Position numbers and translations under genes: made by a program. From NCBI RefSeq assembly GCF_000069225.1, contig NC_010407.1, positions 1,054,001 through 1,118,000 of the forward strand: a DNA stretch of 64,000 bases, given 5' to 3'. Origin of the DNA: Clavibacter sepedonicus (lineage in GTDB: Bacteria; Actinomycetota; Actinomycetes; Actinomycetales; Microbacteriaceae). Numbering within the stretch: the first letter of the stretch is position 1; each line of letters begins with the position of its first letter. Positions 25,487-32,566 of the stretch are shown one piece after another. Under the pieces are notes generated by a model. It was not told the DNA's origin. It did no database searches and saw only the letters and a list, made by a program, of their open reading frames with translations.

Positions 25487-25902
25487 CGGTCTGCCTCGTT
25501 CCTCTTCATCGCTTCGGGGATCTTCTTGACGCTCTCGGCAGTGCGGGGCGCGCCCTGCACGGTCTTCAGCTGCTTGCGGCCCTGCAGGTACATGACCAGG
25601 CCGATGACGGCCCAGATCACGGCCACGACGACCGCGGCCCAGGCCAGGTTGTCGAACCAGTAGCCGAGGGCGTACATGAGGGCGACGGAGAGGAAGAACA
25701 CGGCCATGATGCCCGCGTACCCGGCGCCACCTAGGAGGCCGGCGCCCTTCCCGGCCTTCTTCGCCGAGTCGCTGATCTCCGCCTTCGCGAGGGCAATCTC
25801 CTGGCGCATGAGCGTGGAGACGTCCTTCGTGACGTTCCCGAGGAGGTCGCCGAGGCTGGTGGTCGCGGCCTTCTCCTCGGACGGGGTGCGTCCGTCGGTC
25901 AT
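25483..25902 (-). CDS. Phage-holin-family / DUF1469-type membrane protein
   Basis: Protein of 139 aa. An N-terminal amphipathic region (LLGNVTKDVSTLMRQEIALA) precedes two adjacent membrane segments (GYAGIMAVFFLSVALMYALG and WAAVVVAVIWAVIGLVMYL). This is the arrangement of the putative actinobacterial holin superfamily, which is chromosomal and not evidence of a prophage. It overlaps both neighbours by 4 bp (ATGA at each end), so the three genes are tightly coupled. Start ATG 25902 is chosen from that overlap. Confidence 0.85.
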   Translation of the reverse strand: MTDGRTPSEEKAATTSLGDLLGNVTKDVSTLMRQEIALAKAEISDSAKKAGKGAGLLGGAGYAGIMAVFFLSVALMYALGYWFDNLAWAAVVVAVIWAVIGLVMYLQGRKQLKTVQGAPRTAESVKKIPEAMKRNEADR

Positions 25903-26795
25903 GCGCGCGATCCGTCGGACGTGCCGCCCGCGCCGAAGGTCTCGGTCAGCGGGTCGGTGGTGCGCGTCTGGTCGTAGAGCGGCGTGGACGCCGAGGTGGC
26001 GGGCGCGTCGTACGGCCCGACGCCGATGGGCTCGTCGGCGCTGAGCTCGGTCGGCGCGTGGGCGCTCGCGGTCGGGACGGCCGGCGTGACGTAGCCCGTG
26101 CCGGTCGTCGCGGTGCCGGTCGTGCCGCTGCCGGTCGTCGAGGCGCCGGTCGACGGGGTCGCCTGCTCGGCTGCCTTCTGGTCGTGCGCGTCGCTCGTCA
26201 GCGAGCGGGTGAGGCGGCCGGCGGCGACGCCCGCGACGACGGCGAGGCCGACGAACAGGCCCGGGCGGCGGCGCGCGAAGTCGGTGACGTCCTTCAGGAG
26301 CGTGCCCGGGTCGCGGCCCTCGAGGTACGAGGCGGCGCTGCCGCTGCGCTGGGCGGCCTGGGAGACGAGCTCGCTCGCGAGGCCCGTGCTCTCCGACTTG
26401 TCGCCCATGTCGCGGAGCTCGTCGCTGAGCGTGCGGAGGCTGCCCGCGGCACGCTCCTGCTGGACGCCGGTCTGCTCGCGGAGCTGGTCGCGGGTCTGGG
26501 CGATGAGGTCCTGCGCCTGCGACTTCACCTCGGACGCGACCTTGCCGGCCTCGTCCTTCGTGACGTCGGCGACGTGCTGGGTGCCGGCCTTCGCGTCGCC
26601 GGCCACGGACGCCGCCTGCTCCTTCGCGGTGTCCTTCGCGCTGCTGCTGCCGTCGCTGCTGCTCGCGCTGGCGTCGCCGCCGGTCGTGCTGCCGCCGGAC
26701 GTGCCGGGGTAGGCGGGGACGGGGACGGCGACGTACGCGTCGTGGGTAGCGGATCCGCCGCCCGCGGGCGACGCCGGTGTGAGGTCGTTCGACAT
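25899..26795 (-). CDS. Hypothetical protein with one membrane span and a coiled region
   Basis: Protein of 298 aa, first of the operon. Residues 1-60 are Pro/Gly/Ser/Thr-rich; the middle is a long Ala/Lys/Glu/Gln-rich helix (KVASEVKSQAQDLIAQTRDQ), similar to YtxH- or LEA-like stress proteins. PGLFVGLAVVAGVAAGRL (about residues 187-204) is a single membrane span. The C-terminal third is Thr/Gly/Ser-rich and disordered. Start ATG 26795 has GAGAGGGA about 6 nt upstream. No family assignment is certain; a role in envelope or osmotic stress is a guess from the neighbours. Confidence 0.7.
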   Translation of the reverse strand: MSNDLTPASPAGGGSATHDAYVAVPVPAYPGTSGGSTTGGDASASSSDGSSSAKDTAKEQAASVAGDAKAGTQHVADVTKDEAGKVASEVKSQAQDLIAQTRDQLREQTGVQQERAAGSLRTLSDELRDMGDKSESTGLASELVSQAAQRSGSAASYLEGRDPGTLLKDVTDFARRRPGLFVGLAVVAGVAAGRLTRSLTSDAHDQKAAEQATPSTGASTTGSGTTGTATTGTGYVTPAVPTASAHAPTELSADEPIGVGPYDAPATSASTPLYDQTRTTDPLTETFGAGGTSDGSRA

Positions 26796-26821
26796 GTGGT
26801 TCCCTCTCGGTGGTCGAGTTC

Positions 26822-26900
26822 CCCAGGGCTCGGGCCCTGGGAGTCCACACGCAACTCCGAGAGGAGGGCAGTGCATAGGCCCCCGGCCAAAAAAGGGGCC
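26822..26900. other. Two hairpins between the KimA-like gene and the DUF3618 operon
   Basis: CCCAGGG-N6-CCCTGGG (26822-26841) lies in the presumed 5' leader of the three-gene operon. GGCCCC-N11-GGGGCC (26878-26900), with an A-tract in the loop, lies nearer the KimA-like stop and may act as its terminator. Confidence 0.45.
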
Positions 26901-26942
26901 CCCTAACTATTCGTGCGCAGATGCGCTATGGGCGCTCGCCGA

Positions 26943-29003
26943 CTACGGCGTCCGGCGCCCGCTCGTGTGCTTCACGGGCGTCGTCGGCGGCGGGCCGGAT
27001 CGGCGCACGGCGGGGCGCACGGGCTCGCCGCGGCGGTCCTGTCCGGGGACCGGACGCGACCGGCGTCCGTAGATGAGCTCCGAGGAGTCGAGCAGCCACG
27101 GCACGAGCGCCAGCGTGACGCCGTGCACCAGGAGCAGCTTCTGACGGATCCGCCTGGCCTTGTGGTTGTGCAGCAGCGTCTCCCACCAGTGGCCGACGAT
27201 GTAGACGGGCGTGTAGACCGTGATGATCTCGCTGCCGTGCTCCACGCGCCGGGACTTCAGGTACTTGATGAGCGGGAAGCTGATGTCGCGGTAGGGGGAG
27301 GCGACGATGCGCAACGGCATCTCGATCTCCATCTCGACCCACTGCCGCTCGAGGAGCTTGGTCGCCTCGTCGTCGACGGAGACGTGCACCGCCTCGATGC
27401 TGTCGTGGTTCGCCGCGATGGCGTAGTCGAGGGCCTTGAGCACCGGCTTCTGCATCCGGCCGACGAGCACGACCGCGTGGTCGCCGGTGGACCCGAAGAC
27501 GGTGACGGGGTCGACCTCGATCTCCTTCTCGACGTCGCGGTAGTAGCGGTTGACGCCGAGCATGAGGAGGAACAGCACCGGCATGATCGCGAACACGAGC
27601 CACGCGCCGTGGGTGAACTTGGTGATGGTGACCACGATGAGCACGAGCGCCGTGAGCAGCGCGCCGAACGCGTTGATGGCGAGGCCGCGGATCACCTCGC
27701 CGCGGTTCGCGCAGCCCTCGCGGAGCATGCGGGTCCAGTGCACGACCATGCCCGTCTGCCCGAGGGTGAACGACACGAAGACGCCGATGATGTACAGCTG
27801 GATGAGCTGCGTGAGGTTGGCCTGGTAGACGACGAGGATCAGCGTCGCGCCGAGCGCCAGGAGCAGCATGCCGTTGCTGTAGACGAGGCGGTCGCCGCGC
27901 GTGAGCAGCGACTTGGGCGCGTACGCGTCCTTCGCGAGCACGGAGCCGAGCAGCGGGAAGCCGTTGAACGCCGTGTTGGCCGCGAGCAGGAGCACGGCGG
28001 CGGTGGTCGCCTGCAGCAGGTAGAACATTACGCTGCCGTTGCCGAACGTGGCCCCGGCGACCTGCGCCATCAGGCTCTTCTGCGGCTCGGTGGCGCAGCC
28101 GGCCCAGCCGATGAGGTCGCACGGCTTCTCGCCGTAGTGCACCTGCGCGATGAGCGCGAGGGTGGTGAGGCCGACGAACAGCACGATGGCGGTGCCGCCC
28201 ATGATCACGAGGGTGGCCTGCGCGTTCTTGACCTTCGGCGTGCGGAACGCGGGCACGCCGTTGGAGATGGCCTCGACGCCCGTGAGGGCGGAGCAGCCGC
28301 TGGAGAACGCGCGGAGCAGCAGGAGGATGAAGGCGACCTGCGACAGGGTCGGGGTGTCCACCGTGTACGCGGCCGACTCGGCGACGGGCGGGTCGCCGAG
28401 GGCCGTCCGGGTGAGGCCGACCACGATCATCAGGCCGACGCTGGCGATGAAGAGGTACGTGGGGACAGCGAAGGCCTTGCTCGACTCGCGCACGCCGCGG
28501 AGGTTGACGGCCGCGAGGAGCGCGACGAAGAAGACCGCGATCTCGACGCGGAAGGGGGCGATCTCGGGGATCGCGCTGATGATGTTGTCGACGCCGGAGG
28601 CCACCGACACCGCCACCGTGAGGATGTAGTCAACGAGGAGCGCGGACGCGACGACGAGGCCGGCCTTTTCGCCGAGGTTCTTGTGGGCGACCTCGTAGTC
28701 GCCGCCGCCGGACGGGTAGGCCTTGATGAGCTGGCGGTAGCTGAGCACCACGACGACCAGCAGGATCACGACGCAGGCCGCGACCCACGGCGCGAAGCTG
28801 AGGAACGCGAGGCCGCCCAGCGTGAGGATGAGGAGCAGCTCCTGCGGGGCGTAGGCGACCGAGCTGAGCGGGTCGCTCGCGAAGATGGGGAGCGCGAGGT
28901 GCTTGGGGAGGAGCTGGCCCTCGAGCTTGTCGCTGGCGAGCTTCTCGCCGATGAGCAGCCGTTTGGCGGGGCTGCTCTCGGGAGCCTGGGGGTCCGGAGT
29001 CAC
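26943..29003 (-). CDS. APC-superfamily transporter, KimA (YdaO)-like
   Basis: Integral membrane transporter of 686 aa with about 12 hydrophobic segments and a C-terminal cytoplasmic domain of about 180 residues with a USP-like look (DHAVVLVGRMQKPVLKALDY). The N-terminal block LPIFASDPLSSVAYAPQELL and the first helix region YPSGGGDYEVAHKNLG resemble the KimA/YdaO group, where characterised members import K+ and are inhibited by c-di-AMP (family knowledge). Amino-acid transport cannot be excluded. GTG 29003 has TATCGT 8 nt upstream and no ribosome site, so it is probably nearly leaderless. Confidence 0.75.
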   Translation of the reverse strand: MTPDPQAPESSPAKRLLIGEKLASDKLEGQLLPKHLALPIFASDPLSSVAYAPQELLLILTLGGLAFLSFAPWVAACVVILLVVVVLSYRQLIKAYPSGGGDYEVAHKNLGEKAGLVVASALLVDYILTVAVSVASGVDNIISAIPEIAPFRVEIAVFFVALLAAVNLRGVRESSKAFAVPTYLFIASVGLMIVVGLTRTALGDPPVAESAAYTVDTPTLSQVAFILLLLRAFSSGCSALTGVEAISNGVPAFRTPKVKNAQATLVIMGGTAIVLFVGLTTLALIAQVHYGEKPCDLIGWAGCATEPQKSLMAQVAGATFGNGSVMFYLLQATTAAVLLLAANTAFNGFPLLGSVLAKDAYAPKSLLTRGDRLVYSNGMLLLALGATLILVVYQANLTQLIQLYIIGVFVSFTLGQTGMVVHWTRMLREGCANRGEVIRGLAINAFGALLTALVLIVVTITKFTHGAWLVFAIMPVLFLLMLGVNRYYRDVEKEIEVDPVTVFGSTGDHAVVLVGRMQKPVLKALDYAIAANHDSIEAVHVSVDDEATKLLERQWVEMEIEMPLRIVASPYRDISFPLIKYLKSRRVEHGSEIITVYTPVYIVGHWWETLLHNHKARRIRQKLLLVHGVTLALVPWLLDSSELIYGRRSRPVPGQDRRGEPVRPAVRRSGPPPTTPVKHTSGRRTP

Positions 29004-29091
29004 GAGCGGCCACGATACATGGCGGCGCGCCCGGGCCGCGACGGTGCTGGACGCGGCCCGTGACCCCGCTGGATCCCCGTCGCCACGCGGA

Positions 29092-29757
29092 CTACCCGAC
29101 GGTCGCGACCGGGCCCGTGGGGAGGCTGCCGGCGGGGTCCTCGGGGGTCGCGAGGCGCGTGCGGCGGCGGGGCGCGCGGACGGGGACGGGCAGGTCGAAG
29201 AGGGGGAGCGTGCGCTGGACGACGGGGCCTATCAGCAGCGCGAACGCGAGCGTGCCGATGCCGACGTCCCCGCCGATCGCCCAGCCGATCGCGAGCACGA
29301 GCAGCTCGATGCCGACGCGCACGCGCCACACCGGCCAGCCCGTGCGGCGGTGGATGCCGGTCATGAGGCCGTCACGCGGGCCGGGGCCGAAGTGCGCGCC
29401 GATGTAGAGGCCCGTCGCGACGCCGAGGAGGACGAGGCCCGCGGCGAAGAGGGGGATGCGGATCCAGAGGCTGTCGACGGCCGGCACCACGGCGAGGGCC
29501 ACCTGCGCGCTGTAGCCGACGAAGACGACGTTGAGGACGGTGCCCCAGCCGGGGCGCTGCCGGATGGGGATCCAGAGCAGCAGCACGAGCGCGCCGATGA
29601 TGTTGGTGGCGACGCCGAAGGGGATGCCGGTCCGCAGCCCGAGGCCCTGGCTGAGGACGTCCCAGGGGGAGACACCGATGGTGGCCTGGAGCATCATGCC
29701 GATGGCGAAGCCGTAGAGGAAGATGCCGAGGGCGAACTGGACTGAGCGACGGAGCAT
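29092..29757 (-). CDS. YczE/YitT-type membrane protein
   Basis: Membrane protein of 221 aa with five to six hydrophobic segments. MLRRSVQFALGIFLYGFAIG, TIGVSPWDVLSQGL and FGPGPRDGLMTGIHRRTGWP match the YczE group. The C-terminal tail is Arg/Pro-rich. Transport substrate unknown. It is divergent from a MocR regulator with a 63-bp intergenic region, an arrangement described for YczE-type genes and the YczR class of MocR proteins. Start ATG 29757; the upstream GGGGGA is only a weak ribosome site. Confidence 0.8.
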   Translation of the reverse strand: MLRRSVQFALGIFLYGFAIGMMLQATIGVSPWDVLSQGLGLRTGIPFGVATNIIGALVLLLWIPIRQRPGWGTVLNVVFVGYSAQVALAVVPAVDSLWIRIPLFAAGLVLLGVATGLYIGAHFGPGPRDGLMTGIHRRTGWPVWRVRVGIELLVLAIGWAIGGDVGIGTLAFALLIGPVVQRTLPLFDLPVPVRAPRRRTRLATPEDPAGSLPTGPVATVG

Positions 29758-29766
29758 GGGGGAGAT

Positions 29767-29805
29767 CCAATCGCGTCCGGGGGTTGCGGGACAAGAGGCC
29801 AATCG
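29767..29805. promoter_or_regulatory. Direct repeat CCAATCG x2, candidate MocR binding site
   Basis: CCAATCG occurs at 29767-29773 and 29799-29805, 32 bp apart start to start, which is three helical turns. It lies between the divergent YczE and MocR genes. MocR/PdxR proteins typically bind direct repeats on one face of DNA. The second copy lies just upstream of a CAGGCT box that ends 8 nt before the mocR-type ATG. Confidence 0.55.
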
Positions 29806-29820
29806 ACAGGCTGTGGCCTC

Positions 29821-31263
29821 ATGGCCTTCGCTGGATCCGCCCCCACCGCCGTGCTCGGACCGACCGCCCTCACCGCGCTGCTGGGGGAGTGGGCGCGGCC
29901 CGGGGCGCCCGTGTACCAGGCGCTCGCCGACGGGATCCGGCATCTCGTGCTCGACGGACGCGTGCCCGTGGGAGCGCGCCTCCCCGCCGAGCGGGAGCTC
30001 GCGACCGCGCTCGGCCTCAGCCGCACCACGGTCGCGGCCGCCTACGCGGCGCTGCGCGGGACCGGCCACCTCGCGAGCCGTCGCGGCTCGGGCAGCGTGA
30101 CGCGGATCCCCCGGAGCGCGCCGCACGCGGAGGGCGGCGGCCGAGAGGTGGCCGACATGAGCCGCGCCGCCGTGCCCGCGGCGCCCGCGCTCGCCGACGC
30201 CGCGACGCGCGCCGTCGCCCGGCTGCCCGCGCACCTCGAGGGGCACGGCTACGACGTCGACGGGCTGCCGGAGCTGCGCGAGGCGATCGCCGCCCGCTAC
30301 CGCGCGCGCGGCCTGCCGACCGAGGCCGACGACGTCATGGTGACGGTCGGCGCGCAGCACGCGATCGGCCTGCTCGCCTCGGTCCTCGTGCACCGCGGCG
30401 ACCGCGCGCTCGTCGAGCAGCCGAGCTACCCGCACGCGATCCAGGCGCTGCGCGACTCCGGCGCGCGCCTCGTCGGGGCCGGGGTGGGCGCCGACGGCTG
30501 GGACGAGGACGTGCTCGAGCAGACGATCCGCCGCACGCGGCCCGCGCTCGCGTACCTCATGCCCGACTTCCACAACCCCACGGGCCGCACGATGCCCGAG
30601 GACCAGCGGGCGCGGATCGTGGTGCTCGCCGAGGCGCACGGGGTGACCCTCATCGCCGACGAGACGACGGCCGAGCTGGACATCGACCGGGCGACCGCGC
30701 ATCCGCCGCTCGCCGTGCACGGGTCGCCGGGCGCGGTGGTGCTCGTCGGGTCGGTGGGGAAGACGGTGTGGGGTGGGCTGCGCGTCGGGTGGATCCGCGC
30801 GGGCCGGCCGCTCCTCCGCGAGCTCGCCCGGGCGCGCTCGGCCCGCGACCTCGGCACGCCCGTGCTCGAACAGCTGGTGGTGGCGGAGGTGCTAGGCGGG
30901 ATGGACGGGATCCTCGCCGTGCGCCGCACCCGCCTGCGCGAGACGCGCGACCACGTCGAGGCGGAGCTCGCGCGGCGGTTCCCCGGGTGGGAGGTCCCGC
31001 ACGTGGACGGCGGGCTCGCGGTGTGGGTCGGGATCGGCGCGCCCGTGAGCACGGAGCTCGCGCTCGCCGCCCGGTCGCGGGGGCTGGCGATCACGGGCGG
31101 GAGCCGGTTCGGCCACGACGGCGCGTTCGAGCGGTTCCTGCGGATCCCGATCACCGCGCCGCCCGCCGCCACCGACCGCGCGCTCGACATCCTCGAGGAC
31201 GCGTGGCGGGGGCTCTCCCCGGCGCCCGGTCTCGACCTCGTGGACCGGTCGGTCCTCGTCTAG
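29821..31263 (+). CDS. MocR-family regulator (GntR HTH fused to aminotransferase fold)
   Basis: Regulator of 480 aa. Residues 30-100 are a GntR-type winged helix (LPAERELATALGLSRTTVAA). Residues 130-470 are a fold-type I aminotransferase domain, with the PLP lysine in VGSVGKTVWGGLRVGW and YLMPDFHNPTG upstream. In this family the domain senses PLP or an amino-compound adduct rather than catalysing. It is divergent from the YczE-type gene and probably controls it through the CCAATCG direct repeats. No clear ribosome site; possibly leaderless. Confidence 0.88.
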   Translation: MAFAGSAPTAVLGPTALTALLGEWARPGAPVYQALADGIRHLVLDGRVPVGARLPAERELATALGLSRTTVAAAYAALRGTGHLASRRGSGSVTRIPRSAPHAEGGGREVADMSRAAVPAAPALADAATRAVARLPAHLEGHGYDVDGLPELREAIAARYRARGLPTEADDVMVTVGAQHAIGLLASVLVHRGDRALVEQPSYPHAIQALRDSGARLVGAGVGADGWDEDVLEQTIRRTRPALAYLMPDFHNPTGRTMPEDQRARIVVLAEAHGVTLIADETTAELDIDRATAHPPLAVHGSPGAVVLVGSVGKTVWGGLRVGWIRAGRPLLRELARARSARDLGTPVLEQLVVAEVLGGMDGILAVRRTRLRETRDHVEAELARRFPGWEVPHVDGGLAVWVGIGAPVSTELALAARSRGLAITGGSRFGHDGAFERFLRIPITAPPAATDRALDILEDAWRGLSPAPGLDLVDRSVLV

Positions 31264-31359
31264 GCCGGTCCATTCCGGCGGATGGGGACGGATCCCGAGG
31301 GGACCGCCGGGGTGCGGCTACCGTCGGCGGCATCCGTCCCGAACCTCGAAGGAGTCAGC

Positions 31360-32457
31360 ATGCGCATGCGTCCGTCCCGTGGAGCCACCACTTCCGAAAC
31401 CCGCGACCCGCAGGAGCATCCGGCGGCGCTGCCGGTGCCGGTGCGCGGCCGGCGCCGTCCGCTCGCGGGCCTCGGCGCGCTCGCCGTCGTCGCGTCCCTC
31501 GCCGTCGCGGTGCCAAGCCCCGCCTCCGCCGCGTCCGTCGCGGACCCGGCGGCCGCTGCCGGGACGGCGAGCGTCTCCGCGTCCACGACGGAGGAGGCGA
31601 CCGCGTACTGGACGGCCGACCGGCGCGCCGACGCGCTCGCCACCGAGGGGGCCGCGCACGGCGCGGCTGCGACGGACGGCGCGGCTGCGACGGCCGCGAC
31701 GGAGGCGACGGCCGCGACGGATGCCACGGCCGACACTACGGCCACGGGCTCCACGCCGGGGCGCATCGTCACGCACCCCGGCCTGGAGTACGTGGGCATC
31801 CTCTTCTACGTCGCCGACGGCCGGAACCGGACCTGCACGGCGAGCGTGGTGGACACGCCGCAGGGCGACGCCATCGCCACGGCCGCGCACTGCCTCGTCG
31901 ACCCGGCCACCGGCGCACCCGTGCGGCTCGCCACCTTCGTCCCCGGCACCAAGGCCGCGCAGGCCCCCTTCGGGCTCTGGCCGGTGGACACCTCCTCCGT
32001 CACCGACTCCTGGAAGCGCACGCACGCCGTGGTCGACGACGCCGGCTTCGCACGCGTCCGGTCCCTCGACGGCCGGACGCTCGCGGACGTGGTCGGCGCC
32101 GCCCGCCCGGTGTTCGACCGCCCGCTCGTCCCGGCGCAGGGCGCCGCGGGCACCCTGTCCGTCCTCGGCTACCCGCAGGCTGCGCCCTACTCCGGCACGC
32201 AGCTGGTCGCGTGCGCCAGTGTCCCCCGGCGGTCCGCGCACCACACGGTCTCCCTGCCCTGCGCCCTCGGCGATGGAGCAGGGGGCGCGCCGATCTACAC
32301 CCGCGGCGCGCGCGTCCCGGTGCGCGGCGAGCTCCGACCCGAGCAGCGGTCCGTGGTCGCGGCGCCGGCCAGCCCGGCAGCGGGTCGCGCCGACGTCGTG
32401 CTCGCGGAGTGGGGCGCGGAGGCGCAGCAGGCGCTCGCCGCGTTGACCGCTCGGTGA
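31360..32457 (+). CDS. Secreted trypsin-like protease homologue lacking the catalytic serine
   Basis: Exported protein of 365 aa. The basic N-terminus, hydrophobic core LAGLGALAVVASLAVAVP and AxA site (ASA, about residue 56) form a signal peptide. An Ala/Thr-rich spacer follows (TAATEATAATDATAD). The chymotrypsin fold is indicated by ATAAHCLVD (His) and VVDDAGFARV (likely Asp). The expected GDSGGP is GDGAGGAP (codons at 32269-32292): the nucleophile Ser is Ala. It resembles the secreted Chp/Ppa-type serine proteases of plant-associated Clavibacter, but is probably inactive. Start ATG 31360 has GGAG 5 nt upstream. It ends before a strong terminator. Confidence 0.72.
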   Translation: MRMRPSRGATTSETRDPQEHPAALPVPVRGRRRPLAGLGALAVVASLAVAVPSPASAASVADPAAAAGTASVSASTTEEATAYWTADRRADALATEGAAHGAAATDGAAATAATEATAATDATADTTATGSTPGRIVTHPGLEYVGILFYVADGRNRTCTASVVDTPQGDAIATAAHCLVDPATGAPVRLATFVPGTKAAQAPFGLWPVDTSSVTDSWKRTHAVVDDAGFARVRSLDGRTLADVVGAARPVFDRPLVPAQGAAGTLSVLGYPQAAPYSGTQLVACASVPRRSAHHTVSLPCALGDGAGGAPIYTRGARVPVRGELRPEQRSVVAAPASPAAGRADVVLAEWGAEAQQALAALTAR

Positions 32458-32462
32458 CCCGG

Positions 32463-32497
32463 CCGTCGCTGGGCGGCGGAAAGCCGCCCAGCGACGG
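32463..32497 (+). terminator. Strong terminator after the protease-like gene
   Basis: Perfect 15-bp stem CCGTCGCTGGGCGGC / GCCGCCCAGCGACGG with loop GGAAA, 5 bases after the stop codon. No U-tract. Confidence 0.85.
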
Positions 32498-32524
32498 ATC
32501 CCGCTCCCGTCCGTGCAGATCCGC

Positions 32525-32561
32525 TTCGTGCACGAACGAATTGGGCGGGCGCGAGCATACT
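32525..32561 (+). promoter_or_regulatory. glgX promoter region: palindrome TTCGTGCACGAA and -10 CATACT
   Basis: A 12-bp perfect palindrome TTCGTGCACGAA (32525-32536) lies about 20 bp upstream of CATACT (32556-32561), which ends 5 nt before the glgX GTG. The palindrome sits where a -35-blocking operator would sit. The regulator is unknown. Confidence 0.5.
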
Positions 32562-32566
32562 GAGGG

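Noticed and set aside
25483..25902. Holin-family gene as a sign of a prophage
   Set aside because: Neighbours are chromosomal DUF3618-type envelope genes, with no phage structural or integrase genes nearby.
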